Below, in pieces: positions 13,431-19,750 of a stretch of 19,750 nt of DNA. The DNA lies in assembly GCA_020853515.1 (NCBI GenBank), contig JADYYU010000075.1:1-19750 (forward strand), given 5' to 3'. The stretch comes from Chitinophagaceae bacterium. Its GTDB lineage: Bacteria > Bacteroidota > Bacteroidia > Chitinophagales > Chitinophagaceae. Under the pieces are notes generated by a model that searched no databases, was not told the DNA's origin, and saw only the letters and a program-made list of their open reading frames with translations. A program made the translations under genes and the position numbers. Every line of letters begins with the position of its first letter. The stretch's first letter is position 1.

Positions 13431-16430
13431 CTACAGATTTAATTTGGGGAGGTGTTTTTCAAGAGTGGCTTTTAATTTCTTGTTGAGCTGTTTGTATTCT
13501 TCATCCAGGGCCTCGATCGCCTTCAGTTGAATGTCGTTTGGCTTGGCTTCCATGCTGCAAAAACTGCCATATAATTTGGATGTTTTTTCCCGAAGTTTTT
13601 CTTCGTCTGCAAAAATAGAAGTCTGCTTGGTCGCCATTAATTCTGCACGTATTTTTTCGATATCAGCCAGCATCGCTTTATTTACCTTGCTGTTGGAGTC
13701 TGCCTTGAGTTTTGTTTTGTAATACTGAATTGTATCGACGTCGGCGTTGATGTTGTTATAGAGCTGTTGCAGTTGCATCGCCTTATTATATACCAGCGTT
13801 CTGTCTGCCGCGCTCAGGTCTTTATTGTCGGCGTCATGTACACATTGCACTTTGGAGGTATATATCTGATCTTTTATTTTCAGTTCTATGGTGTAGGTAC
13901 CTGGCAATACCATGGGCGCAGTAAATCCGGCGCCATCCATTTTTGTACTACCTTCAGCAACTTTGGGCGGCAGGCCTCTTAAATTCCAGTACACCTTATT
14001 GATGCCTTTTCGTTTAGAACCGGGCATGGTTTGTATCAGCGTATGATTAGCATCATAAATTGAAATTTCAGCACTACCTGTATTTAATCTTTCCTTTAGA
14101 TAGTAGTCGATACTGGGATTTGAAGGAGGATTGCCGGCCCACCAGCCTCCCGATACTTCCGGCCCACCCCAGCCATATTGGCCGTTATTGAGCGTCATGG
14201 CTGCTGTTGGAAACAGGTACACGTCTTTTTCCCATATTTCTGCTGTCAGATTTCGCATCACAGAAATATCGTCTACTATGAAGATACCCCGTCCGTGAGT
14301 GCCTACTATCAGATCGTGGGTTTCGGGGTGTATTTTAATATCGCGAACCAGCGCATATTCAGGAATATTATTTTTCATACGCAGCCAGTGATTCCCTCCG
14401 TCAAGCGTTGCGAACAAGCCCATTTCTGTGCCCAGAAAAAGCAAATTTTTGTTGACCGGGTCTTCACATATTTTATGAGCAAAACCGGTAAAGTCGTTGT
14501 GTTTGATTCTGGTCCATGAATGTCCCATGTCGGTTGATTTACCTAAGTAGGTTGCATGATCGCCGTACATATGATTTTCGAAAGTGGCATACACTGTATT
14601 TTTATCAAAATGCGATGGTTCAATACTGCTTACCCATGTGCCGGCAGGAATACCGGCTGCTGCATAGGCCGAAGCCGTGTTTTTCCAAGTTTTACCGCCG
14701 TCCGTTGTGTACTGTATATTGCCATCATCTGTTCCTACCCAAATCATATTTGCATCGAGCGGACTTTCGGCAATGGTAAAAATGGTACAATGATTTTCAG
14801 CACTTGTGTTATCAGCGCTGAGGCCGCCACTTTCTTCCTGTTTCTGCTTGTCTTTATTATTGGTTGTAAGGTCGCCTGAAATTCTTGTCCAGTCGCGTCC
14901 CTGATTAACGGAACGATACAGGTACTGCGCTCCGGTATATAAGTTCTTTGAATTTTTGGCACCCGTAACAAGGGGCGTATTCCAGTTCCAGCGAAGCTTC
15001 TCTTCCTGACTTGTTTGCTTGGGCTGTATTTCTTCACTTTTCATATTTTGGAGGTTTACCCTGCTCATATTACCGCCCTGATATTCTGAGTACACGGTTT
15101 GTCCGTCTGCATCCGGTATGGTCCAGAATCCGTCGCCACCGCCCACACGGCTCCAATGCGCATTGGAGATGCCGCCCGGTGCTGCAGAAGGAGCCATCCA
15201 GCTACCATTATCCTGCAGGCCGCCATACACTCTGTAGGGTTTTTGGAGATCATACGCAACATGGTAAAACTGTCCGACCGGTAAGCTGTGGGTGAATGTC
15301 CAGGTGATCCCTTTATCGATGCTTTTGTACACCCCCCCATCCGTACCCAGATAAAGTAAATTGGTATTATCCGGATTGATCCATAAAGCATGCATATCAC
15401 TATGCACCCAACCACCATCGCCGCTTGCACCACTAAATGAATATCCGCCATCATCCGAGTATGAAAATTCATAGCCGGGCCGATACACTCTTTTTGCATC
15501 TTTAGGGTCTACTTCAAACGTGCTGAAATAAAAAGGGCGTGCACATACATTCATGGTTGCGCTTTGATTTTTCCAGCTTTCGCCGCCATCTTCAGATATG
15601 TAAAGTCCGGTGCTTTTACTTTCAACAATGGCCCACATTTTTTTTGGGTCGGAAGGTGCCAGCGCCATGGCAATACGACCGAAAGGTTTGGCCGGAAGTC
15701 CATTCGTAATCTCTTTCCAGCTTGCTCCGCCGTCGGTGCTTTTAAACATACCGCTGCCTTCGCCGCCTGAATTGAAGCTGAAAGGCTGCCGTCTGAACTG
15801 CCACATAGCGGCATATAATATATCGGGATTTTTTGGATCCATCAATAGTTCTGCACAGCCGGTTTTTTCATCTTTATATAAAATTTTTTCCCAACTTTCG
15901 CCGCCGTTCACTGATTTGTATAATCCACGATGTCTGCTGTCGCTCCACAAAGGACCGGGTACTGCTACATATACGATCTGATCATTATTGGGGTGTACAA
16001 TTACTTTTGAAATATGTTCCGTACTGTCAAGCCCGATAAACTTCCAGTTGTCGCCTGCATCAGTTGTTTTGTACATACCGTTTCCGATCGATACGGAATT
16101 GCGCATATTGCTTTCGCCGGTACCTACATAAATAGTTGCCGGTTTTTTCTGGCTGATACCGATAGCGCCGATCGATTGGCAATACTTATCGAAAATGGGC
16201 CTGAACGACGTACCCGCATTGGTTGATTTCCAGATGCCGCCACCTGCCGTGCCCACGTAAATTACTTTGGTGTCGCTATTGACCCCAACGATGGAAGTGA
16301 TACGACCACTCATAGTGCCCGGCCCTAACTGCCTGGCTTCGAGCATGCCAAACATGCCTGAATTAACGGTGGTTTGTGCTACAGCGTGCAGCGATGCCAA
16401 AAGCAAAATGGCCAGTGAGATTTTTTTCAT
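13431..16430 (-). CDS. Secreted sortilin/Vps10-like Asp-box propeller protein
   Basis: This 999-residue exported protein begins with a signal peptide (MKKISLAILLLASLHAVAQ). Residues ~30-700 hold about ten Asp-box (BNR) motifs of the SxDxGxxW type, including KSTNAGTSF (~68), KTTDAGDNW, KSVNGGESW, KSTDGGASW, ISEDGGESW, YTTDGGKTW and KSTDMGHSW. They alternate with IYVGT-like strands, as in sortilin/Vps10-type propellers. The opening motif LGPGTMSGRI is typical of the family in Bacteroidota. After the propellers come a beta-rich segment with PGTYTIELKIKDQIY (~830-870), resembling FlgD/Ig-like domains, and a charged helical C-terminus (~880-999). I see no type IX secretion tail. Such genes are often named glycosyl hydrolase, but the Asp-boxes are structural and no catalytic set is visible, so binding or scaffolding in the periplasm or outside is more likely. 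It follows the LolA-like gene, with a terminator between them. Confidence 0.9.
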   Translation of the reverse strand: MKKISLAILLLASLHAVAQTTVNSGMFGMLEARQLGPGTMSGRITSIVGVNSDTKVIYVGTAGGGIWKSTNAGTSFRPIFDKYCQSIGAIGISQKKPATIYVGTGESNMRNSVSIGNGMYKTTDAGDNWKFIGLDSTEHISKVIVHPNNDQIVYVAVPGPLWSDSRHRGLYKSVNGGESWEKILYKDEKTGCAELLMDPKNPDILYAAMWQFRRQPFSFNSGGEGSGMFKSTDGGASWKEITNGLPAKPFGRIAMALAPSDPKKMWAIVESKSTGLYISEDGGESWKNQSATMNVCARPFYFSTFEVDPKDAKRVYRPGYEFSYSDDGGYSFSGASGDGGWVHSDMHALWINPDNTNLLYLGTDGGVYKSIDKGITWTFTHSLPVGQFYHVAYDLQKPYRVYGGLQDNGSWMAPSAAPGGISNAHWSRVGGGDGFWTIPDADGQTVYSEYQGGNMSRVNLQNMKSEEIQPKQTSQEEKLRWNWNTPLVTGAKNSKNLYTGAQYLYRSVNQGRDWTRISGDLTTNNKDKQKQEESGGLSADNTSAENHCTIFTIAESPLDANMIWVGTDDGNIQYTTDGGKTWKNTASAYAAAGIPAGTWVSSIEPSHFDKNTVYATFENHMYGDHATYLGKSTDMGHSWTRIKHNDFTGFAHKICEDPVNKNLLFLGTEMGLFATLDGGNHWLRMKNNIPEYALVRDIKIHPETHDLIVGTHGRGIFIVDDISVMRNLTAEIWEKDVYLFPTAAMTLNNGQYGWGGPEVSGGWWAGNPPSNPSIDYYLKERLNTGSAEISIYDANHTLIQTMPGSKRKGINKVYWNLRGLPPKVAEGSTKMDGAGFTAPMVLPGTYTIELKIKDQIYTSKVQCVHDADNKDLSAADRTLVYNKAMQLQQLYNNINADVDTIQYYKTKLKADSNSKVNKAMLADIEKIRAELMATKQTSIFADEEKLREKTSKLYGSFCSMEAKPNDIQLKAIEALDEEYKQLNKKLKATLEKHLPKLNL

Positions 16431-16450
16431 GCGGGTGCGTTTTTTATTTT

Positions 16451-16482
16451 TTAAAAGAAAAAGGTCTGCATGATACAGACCC
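16451..16482 (-). terminator. Rho-independent terminator after the LolA-like gene
   Basis: On the minus strand GGTCTG and CAGACC pair perfectly around a 7-base loop (arms at 16476-16481 and 16463-16468). The stem is followed at once by TTTTTCTTTT (16462-16453). It begins 22 bases after the stop codon of the LolA-like gene and 33 or more bases before the ATG of the propeller gene. It should stop or attenuate transcription between the two. Confidence 0.75.
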
Positions 16483-16503
16483 TTATTTTATGACGGAATT
16501 ATA

Positions 16504-17205
16504 TTAATTGGATGGTTTGAACAATGACTCGTCGATCGTACTGTTGATCGTTAATTTTGTAATTTCTATGTCACCATTGTCGCCACCTATTGAAAATGGA
16601 TATACAATGCCTTCGTCAATTTTTTTATAATTGCTATAGGTGCTTACTGATTCAACTTCTTTGCCATTGGCTTTTACTTTTTGTACCTGCTTGATGGTAT
16701 AAAACGTCGCAGGGTCGATCCAGAAAGTTGTTTCCTGTCCATCTTTATCGGTCAGTTTTACCTTTAAACATTCCGTGCCGTCCAGATCGTCTTTGCCCAG
16801 ATACTCGGCTTTTTTACCCATTTCTTTGTAGGTAACAAATTCATCAAGCAACGACAATTCATCCTGTGAAGTTTTTACATCGTCTGCTGTCATTGGTTCT
16901 GCTTTGGTTTGTCCAGCAAAAGGCATATAGCCCCATCCTGCTGTCTGCGTAAGAATCTGGTAGCCATTCATACCGGCCACAGCGATGTCCATGCGCATTG
17001 CTTTATTATGAATCTGCGTTCTTGTAACCTTGATTTCAGCGCCCTGAGCTTTTATGCTCGCGTCCATCACCATCGAATTGATTTTTTTCCAGTTTTCTGC
17101 ACCGCCAATGGCTATGATATGCTTGTTGATTATTTCGTCTGCAGTTTGCGCAAAAGCTAATTGTAATGAGAGCACTGCGCAAAGGGATAAGATTAATTTC
17201 TTCAT
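16504..17205 (-). CDS. Periplasmic LolA-like-fold (outer-membrane lipoprotein-sorting-like) protein
   Basis: This 233-residue protein has a clear signal peptide (MKKLILSLCAVLSLQLAFA, cleavage before QT). The mature part opens with ADEIINKHIIAIGGAENWKKI, the usual start of Bacteroidota proteins that share the LolA/LolB half-barrel fold. Alternating strands follow, including TFWIDPATFYTIKQVQ, which corresponds to the part of the fold where LolA has its lipid-facing sheet. The C-terminus is TINSTIDESLFKPSN, again typical of this group. It is probably a periplasmic carrier or binding protein for a hydrophobic ligand or lipoprotein, but it is not canonical LolA and its ligand is unknown. It is the first gene of the minus-strand group and ends before a strong terminator, so it is likely expressed in excess of the propeller gene downstream. 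No good -7 element was found before it. Confidence 0.82.
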   Translation of the reverse strand: MKKLILSLCAVLSLQLAFAQTADEIINKHIIAIGGAENWKKINSMVMDASIKAQGAEIKVTRTQIHNKAMRMDIAVAGMNGYQILTQTAGWGYMPFAGQTKAEPMTADDVKTSQDELSLLDEFVTYKEMGKKAEYLGKDDLDGTECLKVKLTDKDGQETTFWIDPATFYTIKQVQKVKANGKEVESVSTYSNYKKIDEGIVYPFSIGGDNGDIEITKLTINSTIDESLFKPSN

Positions 17206-17733
17206 GTTTTATTTTTTTTGTGCAGTAAAAGTAAACATTCATTGTTCTCTTTTTTGTTAAAATGTTACAAGAGGCAAATAAGGGTTTCGAAGGGTAAATC
17301 TGTTAACGGTTGATACATTGTCAGTTTGATGCTCTTCAGCAACAGCTTTCGGTCTGCATTGAAATTTCTGCAATTTAAGTCCAGCTATATTGCAAACTGT
17401 ATTCTGATAAGCCCGATTGGGGCGATTACAGACCTCCGGCATGCTTTTCAGATCACTGATGAAAATCTGGTCTGAGAGTTTTAACCATTAGACGGATGTT
17501 CAAATATTCAAAAGTGGTTTGTTTTTTGGCAACCGGGGGGGGGGCAGAATCGCTGCCGTATTTATCCGGGAACTGCAGCCGGGCGATTTTGTTTAATTTG
17601 GTCTGTTGTTTAATTAGAATGAACTTTCGAAGGCGCGGATCAGCATTTAATTCCGGTTCTTATTCCGGAGGCCGCTAATGTTACCGTTCTCTTATTTAAT
17701 TTTAGTATTTTAGCGTTTTGAAATATTCTTAGC
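17206..17733. other. Divergent intergenic region of about 530 bases
   Basis: It lies between the starts of the LolA-like gene (minus) and the DUF1456 gene (plus) and should contain both promoters, but I find no full TTG/TAnnTTTG pair for either. TAGCGTTTTG at 17711-17720 is near the consensus but has two extra bases. The region contains a G10 tract. The short ORFs (for example 17257-17442 minus and 17496-17678 plus) show no protein-like features. I see no RNA gene. Confidence 0.55.
17535..17544 (+). repeat. Homopolymer tract of ten G
   Basis: Ten consecutive G lie in AT-rich intergenic DNA, 190 bases before the DUF1456 start. Such tracts are prone to slippage in cells and to length errors in sequencing and assembly. 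Changing the length by one or two bases does not join the tract to the DUF1456 frame, because every frame after it stops before 17680. Confidence 0.85.
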
Positions 17734-18018
17734 ATGCTTACAAACAACGACATACTTAAAAAACTTCGGGTGGCCCTGTCGCTCAAGAATGATGATATTA
17801 TTGAAATTTTGGCGCTTGAAAATTTTAAGATATCCAGAGGCGCACTGGGCGATTTGTTCAGGGCCGATGATCATCCTAATTACGTTGAGGCCGGCGATCA
17901 GATTCTACGTAATTTCCTGAACGGACTGGTGACCTATAAGCGTGGCGCCCGACCGGTTTCACCCGGCAAGCTGCAGAATTTAGACCAAAAAGGGGTGAAA
18001 AGTGAGTTAAAATCTTAA
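17734..18018 (+). CDS. Short single-repeat DUF1456 (YehS-like) protein
   Basis: This 94-residue protein has one copy of the DUF1456 pattern: NNDILKKLRVALSLKNDDII, then EILALENFKISRGALGDLF, then DHPNYVEAGDQILRNFLNG and LVTYKRG. Proteobacterial members such as YehS have about 150 residues with two tandem copies; here the second copy is missing and is replaced by a short hydrophilic tail ending in GVKSELKS. Family proteins are small, cytosolic and of unknown biochemical function. No DNA-binding or catalytic residues stand out. The ATG at 17734 fits the family N-terminus. It appears to be transcribed alone: the next gene starts 182 bases later, and no terminator hairpin is visible in between. The missing half may be normal for Bacteroidota members and need not mean truncation. 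Confidence 0.82.
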   Translation: MLTNNDILKKLRVALSLKNDDIIEILALENFKISRGALGDLFRADDHPNYVEAGDQILRNFLNGLVTYKRGARPVSPGKLQNLDQKGVKSELKS

Positions 18019-18166
18019 ATTTTCGTATCTGTCTGCATCTGAAAGGTGGATGAACTTTCTTTAGAAATAGTTGGTCTCGACTGCATCGTGCATTTCATTC
18101 AGGCATCTTATTTATTAAACACTGCGGTGATAACCTGCAAAAAGCTGTTTTTTACCTTCTAAACTA

Positions 18167-18195
18167 TTGACTTTCAATTAATGTTTTTACCTTTA
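18167..18195 (+). promoter_or_regulatory. Candidate promoter directly upstream of the second propeller gene
   Basis: TTG at 18167-18169 and TACCTTTA at 18188-18195 are separated by 18 bases. This is close to the Bacteroidota TTG / TAnnTTTG arrangement, with one mismatch in the -7. The -7 ends only five bases before the ATG at 18201, so use of this promoter would give a transcript that is leaderless or nearly so. That makes it either unusual or a chance match. Confidence 0.3.
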
Positions 18196-18200
18196 CTGCT

Positions 18201-19750
18201 ATGAGAAATTTATATTCATCCATCATTATTATAAGTTGCGCCACGCTTATTAATTCCTGCGCACTTTTGAAGAAAACATCTGCACCCCGTCAAAGTGCTA
18301 AAGTTGAACAGCAGGACGGTGTACTTGAATCCATGGCACTCGAAAGAGAAAAGACGATGGATCCTGCCACCGGTACCGTACCAACAGAACGGTTGTTGGC
18401 TGCTTATAATTACGCCAATACCCTCAGGCATGATCAGAAAAAAACCAGAGGACCTGTATCGAATATTACATGGAGCGAACGAGGACCAAACAATGTAGGC
18501 GGTCGCACCCGTGCCTTAATGTATGACCTCAACGACGCCACCCTGAAAACAGTTTGGGCGGGCAGCGTTGGCGGTGGATTATGGAAATGTACGGATATCA
18601 CATTAACACCTCCTGTCTGGAACAAAGTAGATGATTTTTTTGATAATCTGGCGGTTACTTCTATTGTGCAGCATCCGACAAACCGTGATACCATGTATTT
18701 TTCAACCGGCGAAGGTTGGGGTAACAGCGATGCCACCCGCGGACTGGGCATCTGGAAAAGTACAGACGGCGGTAATACCTGGGCGCAACTGGCCTCCACC
18801 AACAACAGTTCTTTTTATTATACTCAAAAACTTGTGATCACTTCTTCAGGCATTTTGTATGCAGCTACCCGCGATGGTGTACATAAATCAACCAACCACG
18901 GCACAAACTGGACAAAAGTACTTGGCAATGCGGTTAGTGGCGGCACAAGTGATTTTGCGACTGATGTGGAAATAGGCGCAGATGGCGACATTTATGCAGG
19001 TTTTAATAATCAGGTTTGGAAATCAAATAATGGTACTTACGGTGCCAATACCGGGAACGTTGGTAACTGGACCAACATTTCCCCTGCAGGTTCTTATTCA
19101 AGATCTGAGCTTTTTTCAGCACCTTCAGATTCTAACAGGGTTTACGCGATGTGCCATGTAGGAGGCAGTCCGGCGATCTTCAGATCAACTACCGGCGGCA
19201 CCGCCTGGACAGCAGTAACCTCTGCCAGCTTTTGTGATCAGGGTACTGTCAATGCGGATTTCACCCGCAGTCAGGCCTGGTATGATCTGATCGGTGCGGT
19301 AGATCCTAATGTGCCCGCGACCATCTATATCGGTGGTGTGGACGGTTTGAAATCGACAGATGGAGGAACCACTTGGACACAGATCACATCCTGGACCGGT
19401 GGTGCAAATGGAGGATGTACAGCACCCTCTGTCTATGTACACGCCGATCATCATGCGATCGTTTTTAAACCCGGCAGTTCCTCTGAAATCTTATGGGGTA
19501 CAGATGGAGGTATATTCAGAACAACCAATAGTGGTACTTCATTTACTGTTAAAAATACGGGTTACAACGTGACCCAATACTATGCTTGCGCGGCACATCC
19601 TACTGACCCGAACTATTTTCTGGCAGGTGCTCAGGATAATGGTACGCAGAAGTTCACACAAGCCGGGGTGAATGCAACAACGAATGCCACCGGTGGAGAT
19701 GGCGCTTATTGCCATATCGACCAAACCAACGGAAACATTCAGATGACTTC
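18201..19750 (+). CDS. Exported Asp-box propeller protein, putative lipoprotein, C-terminus cut by the window
   Basis: The frame is open from ATG 18201 to the right edge (516 codons and two bases). The N-terminus MRNLYSSIIIISCATLINSC contains a possible lipobox (INSC), so the mature protein may be lipid-anchored at Cys20. A hydrophilic stretch of about 65 residues follows. Then ITWSERGPNNVGGRTRA opens a propeller with at least six Asp-box-like motifs: KSTDGGNTW, KSTNHGTNW, RSTTGGTAW, KSTDGGTTW, GTDGGIFRT and RTTNSGTSF. The architecture matches the sortilin/BNR propellers of Bacteroidota, which often end in a type IX secretion domain; that end is outside the window. It is related in fold to the 999-residue protein at 13431-16430 but differs in its N-terminus and in the spacing of its motifs. 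It probably acts at the cell surface in binding or adhesion; no catalytic residues are visible. Confidence 0.88.
   Translation, partial: MRNLYSSIIIISCATLINSCALLKKTSAPRQSAKVEQQDGVLESMALEREKTMDPATGTVPTERLLAAYNYANTLRHDQKKTRGPVSNITWSERGPNNVGGRTRALMYDLNDATLKTVWAGSVGGGLWKCTDITLTPPVWNKVDDFFDNLAVTSIVQHPTNRDTMYFSTGEGWGNSDATRGLGIWKSTDGGNTWAQLASTNNSSFYYTQKLVITSSGILYAATRDGVHKSTNHGTNWTKVLGNAVSGGTSDFATDVEIGADGDIYAGFNNQVWKSNNGTYGANTGNVGNWTNISPAGSYSRSELFSAPSDSNRVYAMCHVGGSPAIFRSTTGGTAWTAVTSASFCDQGTVNADFTRSQAWYDLIGAVDPNVPATIYIGGVDGLKSTDGGTTWTQITSWTGGANGGCTAPSVYVHADHHAIVFKPGSSSEILWGTDGGIFRTTNSGTSFTVKNTGYNVTQYYACAAHPTDPNYFLAGAQDNGTQKFTQAGVNATTNATGGDGAYCHIDQTNGNIQMT

Noticed and set aside
17496..17678. 60-codon plus-strand ORF through the G10 tract
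   Set aside because: Its composition is not protein-like, it stops before the DUF1456 gene, and shifting the tract by one or two G only yields shorter frames.
18216..18431. Antisense ORFs across the second propeller gene
   Set aside because: The plus-strand frame has a signal/lipobox sequence and repeated Asp-boxes. The antisense products have neither.

Overview
The window looks like chromosomal DNA of a Bacteroidota bacterium, probably from the Chitinophagales/Sphingobacteriales side. The evidence is large secreted Asp-box (BNR/sortilin-like) propellers, a TolB-like propeller fused to an amidohydrolase, at least one good Bacteroidota-type -7 element (TAnnTTTG), almost no Shine-Dalgarno sequences before start codons, and moderate GC. 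No mobile element, CRISPR array, tRNA or rRNA was seen.

Left end (1-2612): a minus-strand gene runs off the left edge. It encodes a secreted PD40/TolB-type propeller that leads into the first strands of an amidohydrolase. It is preceded by a candidate promoter and a doubtful 64-codon secreted ORF.

Centre (2613-11366): one plus-strand gene of about 2,917 codons encodes a cyclic beta-1,2-glucan synthase of the NdvB/Cgs type. It has all three activities: a membrane GT84 polymerase, a glycoamylase-like (GH189-type) cyclising domain and a GH94-type chain-length module. It fills almost half of the window and stands alone. It converges on a minus-strand zinc alcohol dehydrogenase (11423-12460).

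Right half (12461-19750): after a gene-free stretch of about 500 bp comes a minus-strand group. In transcription order it holds a secreted LolA-like-fold protein, a clear rho-independent terminator, a 999-residue Asp-box propeller protein, and a four-helix membrane protein of unknown function. A second gene-poor stretch with a G10 tract separates this group from the plus-strand genes: a short, single-repeat DUF1456 protein and a second Asp-box propeller protein with a lipoprotein-like N-terminus that leaves the window on the right.

Functionally, the window combines periplasmic/envelope glucan synthesis with secreted propeller proteins. Apart from the LolA-like/propeller/membrane-protein group, the genes do not form an obvious single pathway. 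I see no convincing previously undescribed multi-gene system. The most notable items are the complete cyclic glucan synthase in this phylum without an adjacent exporter, and the two flanking sortilin-like propellers with associated proteins of unknown function.
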